In this document: positions 1 to 5,612 of the stretch, piece after piece | How positions within the stretch are numbered: position 1 is the first letter of the stretch | Layout of the letters: every line of letters begins with the position of its first letter | Assembly: GCA_024278715.1 (NCBI GenBank) | Contig: JAJRSN010000482.1 | Span: 1 to 7,991 of the forward strand | DNA: 7,991 nt | Direction: 5' to 3' | From: Calditrichota bacterium | GTDB lineage: Bacteria; Calditrichota; Calditrichia; Calditrichales; Calditrichaceae | The notes under the pieces: model-generated | Seen by the model: the letters and a program-made list of their open reading frames with translations, nothing else | Told to the model about the DNA's origin: nothing | Databases searched by the model: none | Program-made: the position numbers and the translations under genes

Positions 1-459
1 ATGAACGGATACGGCTTTTCGCTAGGTATTGTCACGGGAATGGTGGTAGCGGTTTTACAAAAGATTTTCTTTCCGGGCATTCCCGAGTATTTTTCTTTTA
101 TTTTCGCATCTCTTTCGTCTTTGGTAGGAATGATCATAGGTACTTACCTGGGTCCGCCTGCTTCCGATGAAGTGTTGTTCGAATTTTACAAACGTACGCG
201 TCCTTTCGGATTCTGGGGTCCGGTTCGGAGAAAAATGCCCGCTCATGTTTTAGAACAAATCGATAAGGAAAATCGCAGAGATATTCTTTCCACCTTTTTC
301 GCCGTACCGTGGCAGATAGTTCTTTTTCTGACCGGAATGGCAGTTGTAATTAAGCGTTGGGATGAATTTTTATTCTTGTTAATTATTTTAATTATTCTGT
401 CAACAGCGCTTTATTTTAGCTGGTTCAGGCATTTATCCACAGAAGTTAAAGTTGATTAA
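1..459 (+). CDS. Sodium:solute symporter (SSS) family protein, C-terminal fragment
   Basis: The 152 visible residues look like the last part of a Na+/solute symporter, an inner-membrane secondary transporter. Four hydrophobic segments can be seen (about residues 5-24, 29-50, 98-117 and 122-144). Between the second and third is a polar stretch (about 50-78) with GTYLGPP, VLFEFYKRTRPFGFWGP and a basic end. I recognise this pattern (T/G-PP-x-D-x2-VL-x2-FY-x3-RP-x-G-x-WGP) from the C-terminal region of SSS proteins of Bacteroidota and relatives. Complete SSS proteins usually have 450-600 residues and 11 to 14 membrane segments, so the ATG at base 1 is very probably an internal methionine and the gene begins upstream of the window. 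The substrate cannot be told from this fragment. It lies 66 bases upstream of the sugar-binding protein and on the same strand; I see no hairpin terminator between them, so read-through is possible. The family call is from memory of the motif, not from an alignment. Confidence 0.72.
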   Translation: MNGYGFSLGIVTGMVVAVLQKIFFPGIPEYFSFIFASLSSLVGMIIGTYLGPPASDEVLFEFYKRTRPFGFWGPVRRKMPAHVLEQIDKENRRDILSTFFAVPWQIVLFLTGMAVVIKRWDEFLFLLIILIILSTALYFSWFRHLSTEVKVD

Positions 460-716
460 AATTAGTATATTAGGATAGTTCTTAGTTGAAAACAAAGGAG
501 TTATCCACAATAGTTGTAAATAAAGATGAAATTGTCTAACAGGATTTTAACGTTAATTCAATGGGGAACGATCATACACCTGTTTGTTGTAAGTTTAGTT
601 ATTACAACGGGTTGTGTGCAGAAAAAAGAAAAAATCATCGTCTGGTCTTCCATGCGTCCCGTGGAAAGGGCTTTACTGGATTCCTTATTAAACGAGTTTT
701 CCACAGGTTATCCACA
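433..716 (+). repeat. Cluster of four DnaA-box-like 9-mers in direct orientation
   Basis: TTATCCACA, identical to the E. coli consensus DnaA box, occurs at 433-441, 501-509 and 708-716. TTTTCCACA, which fits TTWTNCACA, occurs at 697-705. All four point the same way. The last two are 11 bases apart start to start, about one helical turn. The first two also share AGTT two bases after the box (TTATCCACA-NN-AGTT). The first lies at the end of the symporter gene, the second in the leader just before the sugar-binding gene, and the last two inside that gene. Protein coding does not explain them: the box at 433 and the one at 697 are read as whole codons (LST and FST), the one at 708 is in another frame (GYPQ), and the one at 501 is non-coding. 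I found no further perfect copy elsewhere in the window. The sequences are certain; DnaA binding, or use as another operator, is inferred. Confidence 0.6.
460..525 (+). promoter_or_regulatory. Leader region before the sugar-uptake operon
   Basis: This 66-base, AT-rich gap precedes the first gene of the transport operon and is the likeliest place for its promoter. A weak sigma70-like pair can be drawn (TTGAAA at 486-491, a 17-base spacer, then AATAGT at 509-514), but the -10 element is poor and I do not rely on it. A Shine-Dalgarno-like AAAGGAG sits at 494-500, directly beside a DnaA-box-like TTATCCACA at 501-509. It ends 25 bases before the ATG at 526, too far to serve that start in the usual way. 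I see no hairpin terminator for the upstream symporter gene. Confidence 0.35.
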
Positions 717-1791
717 ATTTAAGTTTGCACAACTTTTTTATGCCCCCGAAGAAGCCCGGACGAATTTTATCATCAGTTCTCTCGCCGGAAAGGGTCCGGC
801 GTTGATACACGGCGCGAGCGATAATATCGGTCCCTTTGTGGAGCTGGATGTTATTAAACCCCTTGAAGATTTATTTCCGCGGGAATTTTTAAAACAGTTT
901 TTAAAAGAGCCCATACCCGCAAATACTGTTTTTCGCGGACATTTGTACCAAATTGCGGATCGGATCGGAAATCATCTATGCCTTGTTTATAATAAAAATC
1001 TTGTTTCCAAACCGCCGGAGACCATTTCGGAATTAATTGAGATGGGTAAAAAATTAACGGTTGACGAAAACGGAGACGGAAAACCGGAGCGATACGCCAT
1101 CGCCTGGAACTATACCGAACCCTTCTTTTTTATCCCCTTTATCACGGGATACGGCGGTTGGGTATTCGATAAAAATTACAAACCCACTCTTAACACCGAG
1201 GCTACTGTAAAAGCCGCACAGTTGATTTATGATCTTGTGAACAAATACAAAATAATGCCCAAAGAAAGCGATTATGAAATTGCCAACGCTTTGTTTAAGG
1301 ATGGATTGGCGGCGATGATTATTAACGGACCCTGGTCATGGGGTACATATTTAAAGAATAAAATTCCTATCGGCATTGCAAAAATTCCGAAGATTGACGA
1401 AACGGGATTGTGGCCCGCGCCGCTTGTTTCTCCGATGGGATATTCCGTTAATAAAAATTTGCAGGGCGAAAAGCTTAAGGTAAGCATTGAATTGGTAAAA
1501 TTTTTGACCAGTAAAGAAGTTCAATTGCGGTTTACCAGGTCAGGCGGAACCATACCTTCCATTAAATCCGCTTTTCGGGACAGTGTGGTGCAAAACAATC
1601 CTTTAATTAAAGCCTCGTTGGAACAAATGTTAGTAGGAAGACCCATGCCCGTTATTACGGAGATGCGATGGATTTTTGACGCCATGCGTCCGGCGTATCA
1701 GGGAATTTTCAACGGTCAGGTTACTCCGGAAAAAGCGGTTGAACAAATGCAAAAACTGGCGGAAAAATTAATTCGTGAAAATCGTGAATAG
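526..1791 (+). CDS. Extracellular sugar-binding lipoprotein of a maltose-type ABC transporter
   Basis: This is the substrate-binding component of a carbohydrate ABC importer (MalE-like, bacterial extracellular solute-binding family 1/8), 421 residues long. It starts with a lipoprotein signal peptide: a basic N-terminus, a hydrophobic stretch at about residues 15-28, then a lipobox ITTGC with the lipidated cysteine at 30. It should therefore be anchored to a membrane and face the periplasm. Family features include KIIVWSSMRP at the start of the mature fold, LVYNKNLV at 153-160, and a calcium-loop-like DENGDGKPE at 180-188, which resembles the DxNGDGKPD motif of many maltose-binding homologues. 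AAMIINGPWSW in the second lobe is also typical. An in-frame stop at 517-519 fixes ATG 526 as the start, although the nearest clear Shine-Dalgarno sequence is unusually far away. Two permease genes follow at once. Maltose or maltodextrin as ligand is inferred from the amylase and TrmB-type neighbours. Confidence 0.92.
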   Translation: MKLSNRILTLIQWGTIIHLFVVSLVITTGCVQKKEKIIVWSSMRPVERALLDSLLNEFSTGYPQFKFAQLFYAPEEARTNFIISSLAGKGPALIHGASDNIGPFVELDVIKPLEDLFPREFLKQFLKEPIPANTVFRGHLYQIADRIGNHLCLVYNKNLVSKPPETISELIEMGKKLTVDENGDGKPERYAIAWNYTEPFFFIPFITGYGGWVFDKNYKPTLNTEATVKAAQLIYDLVNKYKIMPKESDYEIANALFKDGLAAMIINGPWSWGTYLKNKIPIGIAKIPKIDETGLWPAPLVSPMGYSVNKNLQGEKLKVSIELVKFLTSKEVQLRFTRSGGTIPSIKSAFRDSVVQNNPLIKASLEQMLVGRPMPVITEMRWIFDAMRPAYQGIFNGQVTPEKAVEQMQKLAEKLIRENRE

Positions 1792-1808
1792 TATTAAAAA
1801 ACAATAAA

Positions 1809-2702
1809 ATGGATAGCAGTATTTTTAAAAATAGAAATCGTCTCGTTTATTTTTATGTGATGCCCGCTGTTCTTGTGATGGGTTTGGTTGTTCTTTGGCC
1901 CTTTATCTACAACGTTGTTATTTCGTTTTCCAACATGAATTTGACGCACTTTAAGGATTGGAAAATTGTCGGGCTTAAGAATTACGCCTCGGTTTTGACG
2001 GACGGGATATTTTGGTATTTTTTCTTTAAAACGGTTCTTTGGACGTTTTTGAATTTGATCTTTCATGTGGGGATCGGGGTAATGCTGGCGCTTATTATTA
2101 ATGAAGATATCAAAGCCAGATCCCTTTTTCGCACGCTTTTGATTTTACCGTGGGCGGTGCCGCAATACATTACCGCTTTAACCTGGCGGGGAATGTTTAA
2201 CAGCGAGTACTGCGCGATTAACTTAATTCTCGGCAGGATGTTCGGGATAGAGATCCCCTGGCTTTCGACGGAATGGGGCGCCTTTGCAGCCTGTCTGATA
2301 ACGAATATCTGGTTAGGCTTTCCGTTTATGATGATAATTGCGCTGGGCGGTTTGCAGAGCATTCCGCGCAGTTTGTACGAAGCGGCGGAGATCGACGGCG
2401 CGTCCCGCTGGCAACAATTCAGAAGTATTACCGTACCATTGCTTAAACCGGTAATGATCCCCGCGATCACTTTAGGGGTCATCTGGACATTTAATAATTT
2501 CAATGTTGTTTGGCTGGTAAGCAACGGAGGAGAACCATCCGATAAAACACACATTCTTGTTTCGTGGGTGTACAAAGCCGGATTCACCTATTTCAGGATG
2601 GGATATGCGGCGGCGTTTTCCATGGTTATTTTTATTATTCTGCTCGTCTTTAGCTGGCGCTTTATTATGCGCACCAGGGCGACGGAAAACGTTTATACTT
2701 AA
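1809..2702 (+). CDS. malF: MalF-type sugar ABC transporter permease
   Basis: This is one of two inner-membrane channel subunits of the sugar importer (binding-protein-dependent transport inner-membrane family). The 297 residues hold six hydrophobic segments, at about 13-40, 70-97, 106-127, 155-180, 211-236 and 265-287. The cytoplasmic EAA loop, which docks on the ATPase, is clear at 191-211: EAAEIDGASRWQQF, then a few residues on, PLLKP. E. coli MalF has about 514 residues, with an extra N-terminal region and a large periplasmic P2 loop. This protein lacks both, as is usual for maltose/trehalose permeases of Gram-positives, Thermotogae and archaea. The gene begins 17 bases after the binding-protein gene and has an A-rich leader without a clear Shine-Dalgarno sequence. 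MalF is a positional and family name; the exact sugar is not shown by the sequence. Confidence 0.93.
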   Translation: MDSSIFKNRNRLVYFYVMPAVLVMGLVVLWPFIYNVVISFSNMNLTHFKDWKIVGLKNYASVLTDGIFWYFFFKTVLWTFLNLIFHVGIGVMLALIINEDIKARSLFRTLLILPWAVPQYITALTWRGMFNSEYCAINLILGRMFGIEIPWLSTEWGAFAACLITNIWLGFPFMMIIALGGLQSIPRSLYEAAEIDGASRWQQFRSITVPLLKPVMIPAITLGVIWTFNNFNVVWLVSNGGEPSDKTHILVSWVYKAGFTYFRMGYAAAFSMVIFIILLVFSWRFIMRTRATENVYT

Positions 2703-2717
2703 AAAAGGTTTTGGCAA

Positions 2718-3563
2718 ATGGCATCAGGGGTCAGAAAACTTTCGTTAGTGGAAAGAATTGTTTCGTACTTTATTTTGACGGCATTTTCTTTGTTTGCGCT
2801 TTATCCTATTTTGGTTGTGTTTTCAATTTCGTTAAGACCGGGCGATCGCTTGTTAAGTAAATCTCTCGCCCTTATTCCTAAAGATTATACCTTTCAGACC
2901 TATGTGGATCTGTTTGTGAATCAACCGTTTTTACGCTGGATGTTAAATAGTTTGGTGGTTTCCGTTTCAGTGACGTTTTTCGCCGTCGTTCTTGCCGCAA
3001 CCGCGGGATACGCCTTTTCACGATTTAAATTTCGCGGACGCGACGCTTCTATGATCGGGTTGATTACCACGCAGATGTTCCCTGTAACCATGCTGCTTTT
3101 ACCCCTGTTTATCATCATGATCAGCTTAGGATTTTATGATACTTATTGGGGATTGATTATTGCTTATTCCGCAACCGCTCTTCCTTTCACGGTCTGGCAA
3201 ATGAAGGGGTATTATGACACCATTCCCTACAGTCTGGAAGAAGCCGCTACCATTGACGGAGCAAATCAGTTTACCGCTTTTTACAAGATTATCCTGCCGC
3301 TGGCTTTACCCGCGCTGGCAATCACCTCTTTGTTTTCTTTTATGACAGCCTGGTCGGAATATCTCGTGGCTGCCGTGCTTATTCAGGATAAAGATCTATT
3401 TACATTACCGCTCGGATTAAAAATGTTTTCATCGAACATGGAGGTTGCCTGGGGATTGTATTCTGCGGGAGCTATTGTGGTCAGCATTCCGGTGGTAATA
3501 CTTTTTTTAAGCCTTAGCCGTTGGTTGATTTCGGGATTAACACTGGGAAGCGTAAAGGCATGA
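2718..3563 (+). CDS. malG: MalG-type sugar ABC transporter permease
   Basis: This is the second inner-membrane channel subunit, partner of the MalF-type protein 15 bases upstream. It has 281 residues and six predicted membrane segments, at about 13-40, 75-100, 110-135, 139-160, 190-213 and 245-275. The EAA loop is at 174-197: EEAATIDGANQFTAFYKIIL followed by PLALP. The ending GLTLGSVKA closely resembles the conserved MalG C-terminus (GLTAGAVKG), which in E. coli MalG contacts MalK, so a MalK-type ATPase partner is expected. Length and topology match the family. AAAAAGG at 2702-2708 gives a plausible Shine-Dalgarno sequence about nine bases before the ATG. The last codons overlap the start of the esterase gene by four bases (ATGA at 3560-3563), which suggests translational coupling. 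Confidence 0.94.
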   Translation: MASGVRKLSLVERIVSYFILTAFSLFALYPILVVFSISLRPGDRLLSKSLALIPKDYTFQTYVDLFVNQPFLRWMLNSLVVSVSVTFFAVVLAATAGYAFSRFKFRGRDASMIGLITTQMFPVTMLLLPLFIIMISLGFYDTYWGLIIAYSATALPFTVWQMKGYYDTIPYSLEEAATIDGANQFTAFYKIILPLALPALAITSLFSFMTAWSEYLVAAVLIQDKDLFTLPLGLKMFSSNMEVAWGLYSAGAIVVSIPVVILFLSLSRWLISGLTLGSVKA

Positions 3564-4723
3564 GAACAAAATTTAAACATAACTATTCCGTCATTTTAAC
3601 TCTGGGACTTTTGTTATTTGCCCAGATAGTGAGTTGTAAAAAAGAAGAACCGACATTTAGCGCAGTGTTGTCTTCGCTAAAAGAATTGAATGCAAATCAA
3701 AAGAACGTTGTTTTGGATAAATTTGTCCGATTTAATCCCTTCCCGTTTATTGAAGATTCCGTGGTTTATTTTTTATTCAGGGATACAACGGATCAACCGG
3801 TTTTTCTGGCAGGAGATATGACCCGCTGGCGTCCGGATTCAATACAATTAATGCGGATTAAAGACACGAACTACCGGTACACATCAATCGTTTTGCCCAC
3901 CAATGCGCGGATCGAATATAAATTTGTGGCAGGCAAAAAATGGTATTTGGATCCGTTTAACCCTTTCAAAGAAACAGGCGGGCTTGGCTCGAACTCCGTT
4001 TTAATGATGCCCGATTATCGGTTTCCGAAAGAAGTTTTATTAAAAACGAAATTTATGAAAAGCAGTTTGGATACCGTGTTGTTCAGGAGTAAGATTTTAA
4101 AAAATAAAAGACGGGTCTATTATTATCATCATCCCGAAGCAAAAGACGAATCACCACTGCTTATATTTAATGACGGGGGAGATTATCTTCGGTTTGGTAA
4201 GGCTCGAACTATTCTGGATAATTTGATCGGCGAAGGAAAAATTAAACCCATAAATGCGCTTTTTGTCGATCCCGTAAACAGAAACAAAGAGTACTGGTTT
4301 AATGATCGGTATTTAAAAATGATCTTTAACGAGTTGCTGCCTCAAATGAAACAAAAATACAAAATCAAAAATAGAACATTGGGAATGGGCGGAGCTTCGC
4401 TGGGGGGAGTAATCTCGCTTTACGCTTTAAAATCTTACGGAGAACAATTGGGTTTTGTCTTTTCGCAGTCAGGCGCTATTTGGATTGACAAAGAAAAAAT
4501 AATCGATATTTTAAAAGATGTACCCGTAATAAAAGCAAAAGTATTTTTAAGTTTCGGAGAATTTGAAAACATGAATAAAAGCCATGATCGGCTGGAAAAG
4601 GTGTTCAGCCAAAAATCGGTCAGATATGTGGTGAAAAGTTTTCCAGAAGGTCATAATTGGGGCAATTGGCGCGGACATCTGGATGAAATGCTCAACAATT
4701 TTGATGGAGGACAGGAAGAATGA
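3560..4723 (+). CDS. Lipoprotein esterase with N-terminal CBM48/E-set-like domain
   Basis: A 387-residue putative carbohydrate-acting esterase. I start it at ATG 3560, not the in-frame ATG at 3521. The later start gives an ATGA overlap with the MalG-type gene and a clean lipoprotein signal, with hydrophobic residues 11-24 and lipobox IVSC (Cys26). Residues about 65-150 look like the E-set/CBM48 domain at the N-terminus of esterase-like proteins: VFLAGDMTRWRPDS, then IEYKFVAGKKWYLDPFNP. Residues about 185-380 resemble the enterochelin-esterase/esterase D family (PF00756 type): IFNDGGDYLR, the nucleophile elbow GGASLGG with Ser280, FGEFE with Glu334 as a possible acid residue, and GHNWGNW with His365 as the catalytic base. 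So a complete Ser-His-acid triad is plausible. The domain order suggests it acts on a polysaccharide or oligosaccharide outside the cytoplasm. The substrate is unknown: an acyl group on the glycan is possible, but so is a non-glycan ester. Operon position ties it to sugar uptake. Confidence 0.8.
   Translation: MRTKFKHNYSVILTLGLLLFAQIVSCKKEEPTFSAVLSSLKELNANQKNVVLDKFVRFNPFPFIEDSVVYFLFRDTTDQPVFLAGDMTRWRPDSIQLMRIKDTNYRYTSIVLPTNARIEYKFVAGKKWYLDPFNPFKETGGLGSNSVLMMPDYRFPKEVLLKTKFMKSSLDTVLFRSKILKNKRRVYYYHHPEAKDESPLLIFNDGGDYLRFGKARTILDNLIGEGKIKPINALFVDPVNRNKEYWFNDRYLKMIFNELLPQMKQKYKIKNRTLGMGGASLGGVISLYALKSYGEQLGFVFSQSGAIWIDKEKIIDILKDVPVIKAKVFLSFGEFENMNKSHDRLEKVFSQKSVRYVVKSFPEGHNWGNWRGHLDEMLNNFDGGQEE
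4706..4710 (+). promoter_or_regulatory. Ribosome binding site of the TrmB-family gene
   Basis: GGAGG sits nine bases before ATG 4720 and inside the end of the esterase gene. It supports 4720 as the start rather than the out-of-frame ATG at 4724. It is the strongest Shine-Dalgarno match seen in this window, which suggests that the regulator is translated in its own right as well as by coupling. Confidence 0.65.
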
Positions 4724-5553
4724 ATGAATCGAGGTTAACCGAACGAATAAAGGCTTTGGGTTTTACAACCTATGAAGCCAAGGCATATATAACGTTGCTG
4801 AAAAATAATCCGAGCACCCGGTATGAATTAAGCAAGAATTCCGGGGTACCGCGATCCGCCATTTACGATGTGATCAAGAAGTTGGAAAATCTGGGAGCGG
4901 TGAACGCTTTGTACACAAGCCCGGAAAAATATGTGCCGCTGCCTCCGGATCAACTGATGGAATTATTGGACAGGCAATTCAAAGAACGCCTGGATGAGGC
5001 AAGGCACGCCTTAAAACATTTTGATACCGAAATCGAACCGGGGCACCTGTGGAATATCGTCGGTTATCAAAACATGCTGCATAAAGCGCGTGAAATGATT
5101 TCCAGAGCAAAAGAAACGATTTTTCTTTCGATTTGGGAAAGGGAATGTTTGCGCTTAAAAGACGAACTGGATGCCGCTAAAAATCGCGGGATTCGAATTA
5201 TTGTTTTTTCGTTTACTCCCATCTCATTGGATATTAAGGAAAAATACAGTTACAACATTCCCGAAAAAGAGCTTCTAAAAATATGGGAAAGAAAGATAAT
5301 TCTGGTGAAGGATCATTCCGAATTATTAATGGGCGAGGCAGACGATAGCTACGCTAAAAAAACAGCCTGGACCGATAATAAGGCAATTGTTGACATCGCG
5401 ACAAATCATATAATTCTTGATATCACCCTGTATGGAATAAGAATGCGGGAAGAAGTCAGTAATTCCGTAATGATCATGCAGAAAGGCGGATTTGAAAATC
5501 TGGATAAATTGATCGAAGATTTTAAACACAAAGAAGTGCATCCGATTTTTTAA
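4720..5553 (+). CDS. TrmB-family transcriptional regulator
   Basis: A 277-residue sugar-responsive DNA-binding regulator of the type typified by Thermococcus/Pyrococcus TrmB, which controls trehalose/maltose transport and is relieved or triggered by bound sugar. Residues about 12-63 form the TrmB winged-helix domain: LGFTTYEAKAYITLL, then STRYELSKNSGVPRSAIYDV with the likely recognition helix at 44-57. A charged, probably coiled-coil segment (about 76-106) leads to an effector domain (about 108-248) with IFLSIWE, RGIRIIVFSF, HSELLMGE and TAWTDNKAIV. This resembles the phospholipase-D-like fold of TrmB regulators. The catalytic HxKx4D motif is absent, as expected for a non-enzymatic version. 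The gene overlaps the esterase stop by four bases (ATGA) and lies between the transport genes and the amylase genes, so local and autogenous control is the natural reading. Whether it represses or activates, and its ligand, cannot be read from the sequence. Confidence 0.9.
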   Translation: MNESRLTERIKALGFTTYEAKAYITLLKNNPSTRYELSKNSGVPRSAIYDVIKKLENLGAVNALYTSPEKYVPLPPDQLMELLDRQFKERLDEARHALKHFDTEIEPGHLWNIVGYQNMLHKAREMISRAKETIFLSIWERECLRLKDELDAAKNRGIRIIVFSFTPISLDIKEKYSYNIPEKELLKIWERKIILVKDHSELLMGEADDSYAKKTAWTDNKAIVDIATNHIILDITLYGIRMREEVSNSVMIMQKGGFENLDKLIEDFKHKEVHPIF

Positions 5554-5612
5554 AGCCGATTTACTGGAACCATCTGCGTTACTGTTGCAAGTTAATACAG
5601 AAAGTCAGCTAA
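5554..5612 (+). promoter_or_regulatory. Intergenic gap with a possible inverted-repeat operator
   Basis: This 59-base gap is the longest inside the gene cluster. I see no strong hairpin terminator. TTACTGTTGCAAGTTA at 5579-5594 has imperfect dyad symmetry: TNACT, six bases, then AGTNA. That recalls the archaeal TM operator bound by TrmB (TACT-type half sites facing AGTA), but the spacing differs and the match is short. A second promoter for the amylase genes is possible, though no convincing -35/-10 pair is visible. Confidence 0.25.

Noticed and set aside
433..716. The box cluster as a standard chromosomal replication origin
   Set aside because: The boxes are mostly inside coding sequence, there is no dnaA, dnaN, gidA or parAB neighbour, and no clear AT-rich repeat array for unwinding beyond the ordinary AT-rich gap at 460-525. 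The cluster is reported, the origin reading is not claimed.
1820..1833. Perfect palindrome TATTTTTAAAAATA near the start of the MalF-type gene
   Set aside because: It is a low-complexity A/T palindrome in AT-rich coding sequence, without a second copy at the other gene starts; chance is the simpler explanation.
2063..2587. Open 174-codon frame on the minus strand
   Set aside because: It lies fully inside the MalF-type gene, matches no recognisable protein, and is best explained as a shadow of the real coding strand.
3521..3559. Earlier in-frame start for the lipoprotein esterase
   Set aside because: It would add 13 residues (VDFGINTGKRKG type) before the signal peptide and overlap the MalG-type gene by 43 bases. 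ATG 3560 gives a normal lipoprotein signal and a 4-base ATGA overlap.
4720..5553. Phospholipase-D-type enzyme activity in the regulator's C-terminal domain
   Set aside because: The fold is likely similar, but the HxKx4D catalytic motif is missing. HSELLMGE is only a remnant-like match, so a sugar-binding role is preferred.
5554..5612. Terminator between the regulator and the cytoplasmic amylase gene
   Set aside because: No GC-rich stem followed by a T run is present, so I do not split the cluster into two separate transcripts on this evidence.
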